Virus record (IMG/VR): IMGVR_UViG_3300024975_000032
Span: 1-38,006 of that record
DNA length: 38,006 bases
Reading direction: 5' to 3' (one strand)
Source: a virus
The translations under genes were made by a program, and so were the position numbers. The notes under the pieces were generated by a model. It saw nothing but the letters and a program-made list of their open reading frames with translations, made no database searches and was not told the DNA's origin. Positions 17,597-24,910 of the stretch are shown here, in pieces (position 1 is the stretch's first letter; the number at the start of each line of letters is the position of its first letter).

Positions 17597-17625
17597 AGGT
17601 TAAATCTTCGTTTGGGTTTTGTCAA
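17597..17625 (-). promoter_or_regulatory. Promoter of antirepressor module 1
   Basis: TTGACA (17625-17620) and TAACCT (17602-17597) are separated by 17 nt. The -35 is consensus and the -10 is weaker. The promoter starts 2 nt beyond the stop codon of the minor head protein gene. It gives a start near 17590, just at the c4-like RNA hairpin. Confidence 0.75.
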
Positions 17626-17627
17626 AA

Positions 17628-18779
17628 CTATTTCATAAACACCTCCTGGGTCATCAAGCCCAAGCCATCTGCTCTAATCAAATCCTCCAGCTTCGCACCG
17701 TCCTTGATGGCCGTTTGCGCCCAGTTCGGCAATAACCGGTTGCGCCGATCCGGCGGACTGTTCCTGACAAACTCGACGTAATTCGTTGAGCCGTTTTGCT
17801 TGATCGGCGTAACGCGAGGGATCAGCAAACACATGCAATGCGGGTGGGCTTTATGACGTGGCACGGCCTCTTTAGTCCATACGCCTTTACCCAGGCCCAT
17901 CTCAATCGATGCGTAATAATCGCAAATGTCGGTGACCGGGTGACTGGACGATAAGCGCCATTGATAGCCGATGATGGTATCGTCGCCTTCAGTCGAAGCA
18001 ATCACCGCCCGATGCGCGGCGGTCGCCATTTCGGTGCGGGCAATACGCTTCAGGTTGTACAGCTGCTTGTCGTACAGCCACCACTTGACCGCCTTATCGA
18101 CCAGCTCCTCGGAACCTTTATCAACCGCCTTCTTGATTTGATCGAGCACCCGTTCGGCGGCATGACGGGAACCGGTGCTCTTGAGCATCGAAATACGCTC
18201 TTCTGCCTCGCCGACTACGACCTTCCAGGAAGATTTGGCTTCCGGTTCATGAATCAGCGCCGTGGCCGATGCGTGCAGTTCCGTGACCCAGTCATCGGCG
18301 TGATCGGTGACAATTTTAAAGCGGTTGCCGCCGCGCTCAATAGCCCGCTGCATATCATACAGCACGGCGTTAACGGCTTTGCCCTGCCGGATACCGGCCT
18401 GCAACTGTTGTTGCACACCGGTACGGGTGTCTTTTTTCCAGCGCCAAAGCCGGTCGGATAAGGTCAATCCATCCGGCCAAGCCTCGACAAAGGCTTGCTC
18501 GGCCAGCTTTAACACCGTTTCGGATTGCAGGCTCACAGCGGTCAACGGCAAACCGGCAGCTACAGCAACAGCGCTGCCGATGGCGTCCTTAATAACATGA
18601 TTAATGCCGCTTAAATGGCTATTCAGGGCGGCTTCAGCGTCGCCTGACAGCTGCCAGCCTTCGGCCTGTAACTTTGCTACAAATTGCTTGATAAAAGCGC
18701 TGGTGTCAGCGGTTATCTGACCGTCGCGCTTGAGGATTTCTTGTGCGAGGCGTTTGTAGAGCTGCTCGTAGTCGGTCAT
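17628..18779 (-). CDS. Minor head protein, Mu F / SPP1 gp7-like
   Basis: A 383-aa protein. The C-terminal part (residues about 240-345) matches the phage Mu F-like head morphogenesis domain: RIARTEMATAAHRAVIAST, then a Cys/Asp/His pattern ending RHKAHPHCMCLLIPRVTP. The N-terminal 200 residues are helical. The family acts in head assembly and DNA ejection, usually next to the portal gene, and here it follows the portal after one small gene. The antirepressor module 1 promoter begins directly after its stop. Confidence 0.85.
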   Translation of the reverse strand: MTDYEQLYKRLAQEILKRDGQITADTSAFIKQFVAKLQAEGWQLSGDAEAALNSHLSGINHVIKDAIGSAVAVAAGLPLTAVSLQSETVLKLAEQAFVEAWPDGLTLSDRLWRWKKDTRTGVQQQLQAGIRQGKAVNAVLYDMQRAIERGGNRFKIVTDHADDWVTELHASATALIHEPEAKSSWKVVVGEAEERISMLKSTGSRHAAERVLDQIKKAVDKGSEELVDKAVKWWLYDKQLYNLKRIARTEMATAAHRAVIASTEGDDTIIGYQWRLSSSHPVTDICDYYASIEMGLGKGVWTKEAVPRHKAHPHCMCLLIPRVTPIKQNGSTNYVEFVRNSPPDRRNRLLPNWAQTAIKDGAKLEDLIRADGLGLMTQEVFMK

Positions 18780-18787
18780 AGCTTAAT

Positions 18788-18837
18788 CTGGAGTTCAAAG
18801 CTTGCTTTGAATGTCCAAAGCAAGCTTTGAACTCCAG
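18788..18837. repeat. Perfect 22-bp inverted repeat between head genes
   Basis: The arm 18788-18809 (CTGGAGTTCAAAGCTTGCTT plus TG) is an exact reverse complement of 18816-18837, with a 6-nt spacer aatgtc. It fills most of the gap between the 71-aa gene and the minor head protein gene. There is no T run, so it is not an ordinary terminator. In RNA it would form a stem of 22 pairs that could be an RNase processing site or protect mRNA ends. It may also be a mobile palindromic repeat. Confidence 0.85.
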
Positions 18838-18846
18838 CGCAAGGCA

Positions 18847-19062
18847 TTAGGCCGTCGCCTGGGCATTCATCGCCTCTTCAATTTGTTTCTTTACATCGTA
18901 TAAGTAGCCATCAATGTTCACGGCCTTACCTGTATCCAATTGAATTTCAACACCAGTTATGCCGTTGTAATTAATTGGACGAAAATGCGTAATACGGTCA
19001 GCTACGATAAATACCTCGCCAGCACCGACCCCATAACCTCTAAAAGTGATAACCTTACTCAT
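18847..19062 (-). CDS. Small phage protein between portal and minor head genes
   Basis: A 71-aa protein, beta-rich followed by a C-terminal helix. The pattern VADRITHFRPINYNGITGVEIQLDTGKAVNI resembles small single-strand-rich proteins of the FlbD/KTSC-like kind, but I do not claim membership. It overlaps the portal gene by 4 nt (ATGA), so it is translationally coupled. Function unknown. Confidence 0.6.
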   Translation of the reverse strand: MSKVITFRGYGVGAGEVFIVADRITHFRPINYNGITGVEIQLDTGKAVNIDGYLYDVKKQIEEAMNAQATA

Positions 19063-20390
19063 GCCCCGGCCTGCTGCGCTAACCGATCCCCGTAAGTATC
19101 CCCCTGGGCGTCAATCTCCTTATCAATCGCCGTCATCACCGACGGCGAGGTATCGTTACCCAAAATCTGCTTGGCCAGGCGTTTTTTCAGCGCCTTGTCA
19201 AACTCGCTCCCCATACCCAGACTGACCGAATCCATTGCGGTGGCTATCGCCTGTTGCAAATCTGTCAAATTAAAATCGTTCGGATAAGCGATATTGCCGC
19301 TAAAAGTCTGACCCTGCCACAAATACACCAGGTCGGCGATTTCATTCTCAGCGGTCTCTGCCATCTCGCTCATACCGCGCAAAGAGCTGTTGGCTTCCTG
19401 GAAATGGAATGACAGCGCGACACCGCTTTGCTGCACGCCGCCGACAAACTCCAGATTGGCAACCCGGTAAATATCCTCAATCGTCGCGGCGATCTGCTTC
19501 ATGTACAAATCAACCGGATCGGGCGGCGGCGCGACAAATCCGGGTTTACCGCCGCCTGCCGGATTATACGAAATCGCATTTTCAGTACCGACGGTCATGT
19601 CATTCAGCTTCTGGGCTTCGGCCGGATCATTAACCGGTATGGCGAGTATCGCAAACGTTTGCGACCGGAACAGCTCGCGCAGCTCAGAACGCTGGTTGTA
19701 TAAATCCCAGTTCAGGTTGGCCAGATCATAAACCCAGCTTTGTGATTTGCTGTCAGTCGGATTCAGCGGTTTAGCGATATGCAGCCGCACCACCGGCACC
19801 CGGCCCAGCTTGTAATCGCCTTGTTCGGCTTTGCCATCCTTGATAACTACCTCATTACCCTCAAGATCTTTGGTTAACTTCCAGCCGGTACGGGTAAAGG
19901 TGCGATAAACCGTATCGGAGCCGTTCTGCTCGCTAAACGTCACCGAGGTCCAAGCGCCGACGTTATCCTTTTGCTCGCCGACCAATTGACCGGGCAAGCG
20001 CAAGGCCAGATAAGGCAGGGACTGGTTAGCCTTGGTCGGGCCTTGGGTTTTGGGTTTATCGACAATGATATACACAGTGCCAAGGATCATCGCCAAGCGT
20101 TGATAGGTAAACAGCAAACTATCCAGCTTGGTGCCTGCGCCGTTGGCGTTGCCTGTAAATTGGGTATACAGTTCGTCAACCTCGCGGCTTGGCGCTTGTT
20201 TCCACAAAAATCCCATCATCACATCGACGATTTTTCGGGTGAAATTGGGATAAACGGCCAGCTCTTTGCGCCGATCCAGCTTTGCGGTCGATTCGCGCGG
20301 GTGTGCAATCAGGTATTCGCCGGTCGCAAAGCCGCCCTGGCCGGAGTAGGCGTCGAGTAAAAATTGATCGGAAGTGCGGTTTACAGCCAC
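19059..20390 (-). CDS. Portal protein
   Basis: A 443-aa protein forming the dodecameric ring through which DNA enters and leaves the head. It lies between the terminase large subunit and the minor head protein, as expected. Portal-type features include an early YPNFTRKIVDVMMGFLW helix, the aromatic-rich VYDLANLNWDLYNQRSELRE stretch and a long helical part (AATIEDIYRVANLEF, MSEMAETAENEIADL). It looks like the siphophage-type portal and not the Mu gp29 family. Overlaps the terminase stop by 10 nt. Confidence 0.85.
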   Translation of the reverse strand: MAVNRTSDQFLLDAYSGQGGFATGEYLIAHPRESTAKLDRRKELAVYPNFTRKIVDVMMGFLWKQAPSREVDELYTQFTGNANGAGTKLDSLLFTYQRLAMILGTVYIIVDKPKTQGPTKANQSLPYLALRLPGQLVGEQKDNVGAWTSVTFSEQNGSDTVYRTFTRTGWKLTKDLEGNEVVIKDGKAEQGDYKLGRVPVVRLHIAKPLNPTDSKSQSWVYDLANLNWDLYNQRSELRELFRSQTFAILAIPVNDPAEAQKLNDMTVGTENAISYNPAGGGKPGFVAPPPDPVDLYMKQIAATIEDIYRVANLEFVGGVQQSGVALSFHFQEANSSLRGMSEMAETAENEIADLVYLWQGQTFSGNIAYPNDFNLTDLQQAIATAMDSVSLGMGSEFDKALKKRLAKQILGNDTSPSVMTAIDKEIDAQGDTYGDRLAQQAGA

Positions 20391-21835
20391 GGCAAACTCC
20401 AGGCCCGATAATCGGCCTTTTTCTTGTTAGGGTTACGTTTCCAAAACAGGTACTGCGACATCGAGTCAACCTGATCGTCATGTTTAACGGCCGGAAAATT
20501 GGTGCATTCGTTCTCGAACTCGGCCGACCAAGGCACGGTATGCTCGTCAGGCAGCCAGACTCGGCCAGACTCAATAGCCGATGATTCCACGCTCATCCGT
20601 GTGACTTTGTCGCCTTCCGGTTCGATCATAATCACGCTGTATCCGGGCAACTCTTTCAATTCCTGGCCTAAAGCCGTGCCGTGTCCTTTGTCCTCGATCA
20701 GAATCGCACTCGGGTTCCAGCGCTTCTTTTGTTCGATTGCAGCCCGCTTGAGCTTTGGGTATTCCAGCTTTTCCCGGTACACATCCAGTAAATAATCATC
20801 GCCTTCTTCAGTCTCGCCCCAGGTCGTGCAAACGTTGTAATCGTTTTTCAGCGCCGCTTTTTGCGCGGTGTCCCAACTCTGCACAATCCGGGTAAAGCGC
20901 GGCTTGTAGCGGTAGCGCTTAAACCAAGTAATATTGATAATATCGCCTTCAACCGCCGCCGGACGGCCCTGGTACAGCGAGTAATAACTGCGGCCCAGGA
21001 TCGTCCTCAGCTTAGCCAGCGCGGCTTCGTTAAACCGGGCCGGACATAAAGCCGCGCCGACCGGTCGCCCCAACGGATCACCGTATTCGGCTTCAGCGGC
21101 CAGGTTAATAACTTCAAAATCATCGGCAAAGTCGCTCTTCAGGATGCGGCCGACCAGGTCGTCTTCGTGCCAGCGGGTCATAATGATGATCATCACGCCA
21201 CCGGGTTCCAGCCGGGTAAAAATGTCGTCGGTAAACCAGTCCCATATTTTTTCCCGATAGGTTTCCGAGTTGGCTTCTTCGCGGGACTTGACCGGATCGT
21301 CAATAATGATCAGGTTGGCACCGTGACCGGTAACCCCGCCGCCAGCACCGACCGCACGCAGACCGCCGCCTTCTGAGGTTTCCCATTCGCTGGTAGTATT
21401 GGCATCTTTCGCTAAGGCCATGCGCGGTGCAGCAATGCGCCGAGTCTTCCTGCTGAACTTTAACGATAAAGCGGCGTTATAGGCCCCAACAATGGTGCGC
21501 AACTTCGGCCAGCGTTCCATCAAATACGCGGGATAACGCACCGTCACCTGTTCGGATTTACCGTGCCTCGGCGGCACCGATAAGATCAAATGACGGGGCT
21601 TGTGGTCCGAAACCTCGCCTCGTAGTGACTGCTCCAGCATATCGTTGATCGGCTCAAGCCGGGATCGGATATAAGCCAAATGCGGCCAATCCCACCGGAA
21701 CTCGGGACTGGCCTGACGGCACCACTCGCCAAAAGACAGCGCTGTACTGTTTTCGCCGTTCTCGGCCTCGGCCAGGACAGCTTCGGCGATATCCGAAACT
21801 TCGCCTAAAAACTCTTTGCGGACGCGTTTAGCCAT
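20381..21835 (-). CDS. Terminase large subunit
   Basis: The packaging motor, about 484 aa. ATG 21835 is preferred over an upstream TTG at 21853; it overlaps the small subunit by 8 nt. Walker A is LSVPPRHGKSEQV (near residues 83-95), Walker B is LIIIDDP (near 175), and a coupling motif MIIIMTRWHEDD follows. The C-terminal half has RNase-H-like nuclease features (QSWDTAQKAA, ILIEDKGHGTALGQ, DDQVDSMSQYL). Transposable phages use such motors for headful packaging from replicated copies inside host DNA. Confidence 0.92.
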   Translation of the reverse strand: MAKRVRKEFLGEVSDIAEAVLAEAENGENSTALSFGEWCRQASPEFRWDWPHLAYIRSRLEPINDMLEQSLRGEVSDHKPRHLILSVPPRHGKSEQVTVRYPAYLMERWPKLRTIVGAYNAALSLKFSRKTRRIAAPRMALAKDANTTSEWETSEGGGLRAVGAGGGVTGHGANLIIIDDPVKSREEANSETYREKIWDWFTDDIFTRLEPGGVMIIIMTRWHEDDLVGRILKSDFADDFEVINLAAEAEYGDPLGRPVGAALCPARFNEAALAKLRTILGRSYYSLYQGRPAAVEGDIINITWFKRYRYKPRFTRIVQSWDTAQKAALKNDYNVCTTWGETEEGDDYLLDVYREKLEYPKLKRAAIEQKKRWNPSAILIEDKGHGTALGQELKELPGYSVIMIEPEGDKVTRMSVESSAIESGRVWLPDEHTVPWSAEFENECTNFPAVKHDDQVDSMSQYLFWKRNPNKKKADYRAWSLPWL

Positions 21836-22427
21836 TGGCCAACATTTCAGCAAACGGCTTTAAAACCACGGCGAAGGCTTTTTTCATATCCGGGAACTTC
21901 TCGGCAATAAAATCCCGCAGGCGTTTAATCACGTCCATCCGGGCCTTGTACACGGCCTCTTCGAGTTCGGCCTTGTATTTTTGCGAGGCAATCTCAACCC
22001 GGCCCAGATCGGCCAGCGCTTTGGCGATCTTCGCGGTCGTCTCAGCCATCTGGTAAGGATTGTCGTCAGACTCTTCCGCTTCCCTCAATGCGGATGACAA
22101 GCGCAACAGCCGGGTTTGCAAGGTGCGGATGGTCGCATCGCGCACCACGCCTTCGGTATCTTCGTTATTAGCCATCGCGATCTTGGCAATGCGATAAGTC
22201 TGATTCGCCTCAGCCATATCGCGCTCGAAGCTTTCCTGAAACGATTTGCCGTAGCGGTTGGCCGCCATCACCGACACTTTCATGTCGATACCTTCAGCCT
22301 TCAACCGATCATTAAGCCAATCGGTCAGCCCCTGGTAATCGCTAAAGCCGCCCGCGACAAGCTCGGCCTCGAACTCTTCGCGGATTTTGGCCGGGACCTG
22401 GGTTTTAATCTTGGATCGGCGGCCCAT
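21828..22427 (-). CDS. DUF3486 family protein, terminase small subunit (Mu gp27-like)
   Basis: A 199-aa protein matching the Mu gp27 / DUF3486 pattern: MGRRSKIKTQVPAKIREEFE at the start, then an HTH-like part (DYQGLTDWLNDRLKAEG), and a long helical C-terminal half. The family is the likely small terminase subunit of Mu-like phages. It lies between gp26-like and large terminase genes, the same order as in Mu. Confidence 0.9.
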   Translation of the reverse strand: MGRRSKIKTQVPAKIREEFEAELVAGGFSDYQGLTDWLNDRLKAEGIDMKVSVMAANRYGKSFQESFERDMAEANQTYRIAKIAMANNEDTEGVVRDATIRTLQTRLLRLSSALREAEESDDNPYQMAETTAKIAKALADLGRVEIASQKYKAELEEAVYKARMDVIKRLRDFIAEKFPDMKKAFAVVLKPFAEMLANG

Positions 22428-22429
22428 GA

Positions 22430-22726
22430 CTACCCGCCAAACGGCAACGGCCGCGCGATGCCCGGCACCTCAACCACGCCTTGCGCAATCTCCAATCCGG
22501 CAGGCGTCAGCACGGCAATATGCACACCGCCGGAGGTCCGGTCAACAATCGCATCCGCATTGTTTTCCAGCCAGGCCAGCTCGATATGCAGGTTATCCCG
22601 ACTCAAAGTAAACCCTTGTTCGCGCAACGCTTTCAGCACCGTTTCCTGGTGGGCTTGATATTGCGCTTGCCGCTCTAAGATCAGCAAAATCAGCAGCCGG
22701 ACTTGGGCGCGTTCATAAGTAGCCAT
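22430..22726 (-). CDS. Mu gp26-like small winged-helix protein
   Basis: A 98-aa protein between DUF2730 and DUF3486 genes, the position of Mu gp26. It has the pattern LLILLILERQAQYQAHQETVL, then ALREQGFTLSRDNLHIELAWLE and a beta-hairpin, consistent with a winged-helix fold. AAGG lies upstream of the ATG. Function in Mu-like phages is not established; a packaging or transcription role is possible. Confidence 0.75.
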   Translation of the reverse strand: MATYERAQVRLLILLILERQAQYQAHQETVLKALREQGFTLSRDNLHIELAWLENNADAIVDRTSGGVHIAVLTPAGLEIAQGVVEVPGIARPLPFGG

Positions 22727-22731
22727 TGTTT

Positions 22732-23121
22732 TTACCTTTTCTGCAATAATTGAATCAAATGCTGATCGATGCGGCTCATGTTCTTGGAGATTTCATCAAG
22801 ACGGCCTTCCAACGGCCCGACGGTCTCCAGCACTTTGTCCATGCGCCGATGTACAACGCTTAAATCTTCTTTTGAAATGCCGTTTTCGACGTCGGTCTCA
22901 ATCGCCGACAGCCGTTGCCCTTGCTCGCTGACTTGTTGGCTGATAGTCTTGACATCGTCCTGCACGTCTTTAATGTCATTCCGCAGGCTGTCTTTAACCG
23001 CCTTCAGTTCATCGGCCGCCGCTTTGTGCCGATTGCTAAACGCCACAAACAGCGCCAGGCCGAAATTCAACAGCAGCAACGACAACGTCCAAAAGTTAAA
23101 GTCGAAATTAATTGTTCCCAT
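22732..23121 (-). CDS. DUF2730 membrane-anchored coiled-coil protein (Mu gp25-like)
   Basis: A 129-aa protein with one N-terminal membrane segment (FWTLSLLLLNFGLALFVAFS) and a long coiled coil, as in the Mu gp25 / DUF2730 family. It lies between the spanin genes and the gp26-like gene, the same as in Mu-like phages. The role is unknown; the anchor and coiled coil suggest an envelope-associated role. Confidence 0.85.
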   Translation of the reverse strand: MGTINFDFNFWTLSLLLLNFGLALFVAFSNRHKAAADELKAVKDSLRNDIKDVQDDVKTISQQVSEQGQRLSAIETDVENGISKEDLSVVHRRMDKVLETVGPLEGRLDEISKNMSRIDQHLIQLLQKR

Positions 23122-23171
23122 CAGGCACCTGTATTATTTTTGTTAAAGTGTATTAAGGCTTATTGCCTGAC

Positions 23172-23480
23172 TTAAGGAGGCTTGCTGTCGCCAGCTGCCG
23201 TTGATGGCTCCCTGGGGCTATGGGTCGATTTAATAACCACTTCCAGCCGTTCTGCATACTGCCTTAGCATCCGGTTCCGCTCGGCGACACGCTCATAAAC
23301 GGCATCGTTTAAGCAGCGTAATTCGGCGGAATTAATCGCCGGTAAAGCCGGTCGAACCGGCAGCGGCAGCGCTGTAGTGATCATCAGCGGTTGCGGCGGC
23401 GTTGCCGTGCAGCCCTGTATCATCAGACCAATCATTATCAAGATCAGTGCGAACAGCCAAATGTTGCGGGTTAGTATCAC
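23172..23480 (-). CDS. o-spanin (Rz1-like lipoprotein)
   Basis: A 102-aa protein from GTG 23480. Signal sequence with membrane-spanning core (IWLFALILIMIGLMIQGC) and lipobox ending at Cys24 (MIQGC). A Pro-rich stretch (TPPQPL, LPLPVRPALP) follows, as in Rz1 outer-membrane spanins. The first 150 nt lie inside the Rz gene in another frame, a known overlap of spanin pairs. Works with Rz to fuse inner and outer membranes at lysis. Confidence 0.8.
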   Translation of the reverse strand: MILTRNIWLFALILIMIGLMIQGCTATPPQPLMITTALPLPVRPALPAINSAELRCLNDAVYERVAERNRMLRQYAERLEVVIKSTHSPREPSTAAGDSKPP

Positions 23481-23688
23481 GGATAGTCTCCTGGCGTTGA
23501 CGGGTTTCTAAAGCGGTTAGCGATTGATCCAGCTGAGTGCGGTGCTGTACTTGACCCTGCGCCGCCTCACTGATGGTTTTTTGCAAGGCGGCGTAGTGTT
23601 CGGCTTGCTGGGCTTTGTGTTTGTACGACAACGCGACAACGACCAGGATCAAAACGGCCACCAGCACGATTAACATAAAGACCATCAT
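23332..23688 (-). CDS. i-spanin (Rz-like)
   Basis: A 118-aa protein with an N-terminal membrane segment (MLIVLVAVLILVVVALSY) and a helical periplasmic body (QQAEHYAALQKTISEAA...). Its 3' part overlaps the o-spanin gene in a different frame. Start ATG 23688 overlaps the holin stop (ATGA). Its pair is the lipoprotein at 23480-23172. Together they complete lysis by disrupting the outer membrane. Confidence 0.8.
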   Translation of the reverse strand: MMVFMLIVLVAVLILVVVALSYKHKAQQAEHYAALQKTISEAAQGQVQHRTQLDQSLTALETRQRQETIRDTNPQHLAVRTDLDNDWSDDTGLHGNAAATADDHYSAAAAGSTGFTGD

Positions 23689-23885
23689 TTCAGGCGCACC
23701 CCGGTGGTTGTTAAGGTACGCAGGTAGATATTGCCCGATGACACCAGCATCATTAAGGCTAAATAGCTGCCGTCAGACAGATAGCTACGCAGTAAATCGG
23801 TATGGTCGACCAGCACAGCGAAAGCCGCTATAGCTAAGTTGAACCATAAGGTTTTGCTCTGTGCGATAGGCTTTGTTTCTTCCAT
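23685..23885 (-). CDS. Putative holin
   Basis: A 66-aa protein from ATG 23885, which has GGAG 6 nt upstream; the longer frame from 23948 lies within the endolysin gene and is less likely. It has hydrophobic segments (LWFNLAIAAFAVLV and YLALMMLVSSGNIYL) separated by a charged loop, and a basic tail, the size and layout of a small holin. It lies between endolysin and spanin genes, supporting the assignment. Confidence 0.75.
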   Translation of the reverse strand: MEETKPIAQSKTLWFNLAIAAFAVLVDHTDLLRSYLSDGSYLALMMLVSSGNIYLRTLTTTGVRLK

Positions 23886-23899
23886 TACGGGCTCCTGAA

Positions 23900-24319
23900 T
23901 TAAATAATGTTGGCCAACTGAAAATGCATGCCGTCCGGCTTGGCCCACGTACCGCCCCAGTCAAAGCCGTTATCGGTAAAGCAGGCCACAAAACGAGGAC
24001 TTAAATTAGGCGGCTTACCAAACTGGTTCCAGGCCGCATTGACATCGATCGCCAGTCCCCAGCTATGCAGACTCAGACTAGCTGCACCGCGCTTTCTACG
24101 GATATTGAAACAGCCGTCCCAAGTCTTCAGCTCCTTAACGCAGCCGGTCTCAATCAACGCCAAAAAGGCGGCGCTTAACGGCCCGACCATCCGTTTGTTG
24201 CAATAAATGCGTTTGGGTATGCAGCCGGTTTCTAACCACGTCGGCACATCAAACATCACCATGTCCTTTTCTTTAATAGGGTCGCCAAGGATTTGTTGGC
24301 ATTGTTTTGCGCTTAACAT
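23900..24319 (-). CDS. Endolysin, M15-type peptidase
   Basis: A 139-aa protein with the M15/VanY-like zinc peptidase signature: SLHSWGLAIDVN (His85 and Asp92) and DGMHFQ (His132). The family cuts peptide links in cell-wall peptidoglycan. It has no signal peptide, so it depends on the holin downstream. AGGAGA lies upstream of ATG 24319. It is followed by holin and spanin genes, together a complete lysis set. Confidence 0.88.
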   Translation of the reverse strand: MLSAKQCQQILGDPIKEKDMVMFDVPTWLETGCIPKRIYCNKRMVGPLSAAFLALIETGCVKELKTWDGCFNIRRKRGAASLSLHSWGLAIDVNAAWNQFGKPPNLSPRFVACFTDNGFDWGGTWAKPDGMHFQLANII

Positions 24320-24348
24320 CGTCTCTCCTGGTCTGGTCTGGTGCGCTT

Positions 24349-24498
24349 TTAACAGCGCCGCCTATGAAAATAATTGATCACGTAGTCGCGAACCCATTCA
24401 CGCCAGATCGGCGGCACCTGTTCGACGGCGGCACGGCGTTGGTCCGCTGTAGTCAAAGCGATAATGGCGGCAGCGTAATGGCGAGGACGCGTCAACAT
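24349..24498 (-). CDS. Small 49-aa phage protein upstream of the endolysin
   Basis: A short ORF read directly: it begins MLTRPRHYAAAIIALTTADQ and ends VINYFHRRRC (49 aa). An in-frame ATG at 24510 would add four residues. Small Arg-rich proteins of the form RPRHYA...WVRDYV are familiar from lysis regions of other proteobacterial phages. Neither start has a good ribosome site. It lies just after the terminator that closes module 2, so a separate promoter or readthrough would be needed. Function unknown. Confidence 0.7.
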   Translation of the reverse strand: MLTRPRHYAAAIIALTTADQRRAAVEQVPPIWREWVRDYVINYFHRRRC

Positions 24499-24521
24499 GG
24501 GGGAGAGCATAAACGGCGAGC

Positions 24522-24558
24522 AAAAAAAAACGCCCTCGGAACAAGTTCCAGGGGCGTT
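24522..24558 (-). terminator. Rho-independent terminator closing antirepressor module 2
   Basis: Minus strand: stem ACGCCC(C) with (G)GGCGT around the inner palindrome GGAACTTGTTCC, then a run of nine T. The core GGAACAAGTTCC (24538-24549) is identical to the one in the module 1 terminator. It lies between the small paralog gene and the lysis genes. Confidence 0.85.
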
Positions 24559-24610
24559 TCAATTTGATTTATTTGATATTAAAACAGTAGTTTAGATCAA
24601 CGTCAAATCC

Positions 24611-24680
24611 GTAGGGGCAATCCCTTGTGGTTGCCCTGATACACCACGAATTCAGGGCAACCACAAGGGATTGCCCCTAC
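24611..24680. repeat. Perfect 29-bp inverted repeat (GTAGGGGC-type palindromic element)
   Basis: The arm 24611-24639 begins GTAGGGGCAATCCC and is the exact reverse complement of 24652-24680; the spacer is 12 nt. Flanking ATCAACG (24597-24603 region) and CGTTGAT extend the symmetry with a gap. Related GTAGGGGC hairpins occur before the MuB gene (33824). This looks like a non-coding palindromic repeat or MITE-like element inserted between the small paralog gene and its terminator. On the minus strand a poor promoter-like pair (TTGACG 24606-24601, TAATAT 24581-24576, spacing 19) lies just beyond it. Confidence 0.85.
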
Positions 24681-24685
24681 GTTGA

Positions 24686-24910
24686 TTATTTCACCGGGCG
24701 AAGACTGACGACAACCTGACCCGAAGCCAGCGCCACCGTCAGCTGCTCCCTGGCCAGCTGGCGCTCGGCATCCAAAAACGCCAGCAGTCCGGCCAGCCGG
24801 TCGCGGTTGACGACATGCAGATCCGTTTCGGGTATCAGCAAATCAGTGACCGCTTCTTGGCAGGTGGCAATATGGTCGAGCCGGTCCAGGGCGTCGATAA
24901 CCGGATTCAT
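24686..24910 (-). CDS. Small conserved protein of antirepressor module 2 (paralog of 16335-16565)
   Basis: A 74-aa helical protein, about 70 percent identical to the 76-aa protein of module 1, with the shared core DLLIPETDLH and VNRDRLAGLLAFL. DNA similarity is also strong across the whole gene. Start ATG overlaps the stop of the 63-aa gene (ATGA). The two proteins are the most conserved coding part of the two modules. Function unknown. Confidence 0.75.
   Translation of the reverse strand: MNPVIDALDRLDHIATCQEAVTDLLIPETDLHVVNRDRLAGLLAFLDAERQLAREQLTVALASGQVVVSLRPVK

Noticed and set aside
18788-18837. 22-bp inverted repeat as a terminator
   Set aside because: No T run on either strand and long AT-containing arms; kept as a repeat of unknown role.
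24307-24567. 86-codon plus-strand ORF between lysis genes and module 2
   Set aside because: Runs through the module 2 terminator and opposite the 49-aa gene, which has a better protein pattern and agrees with the direction of the operon.
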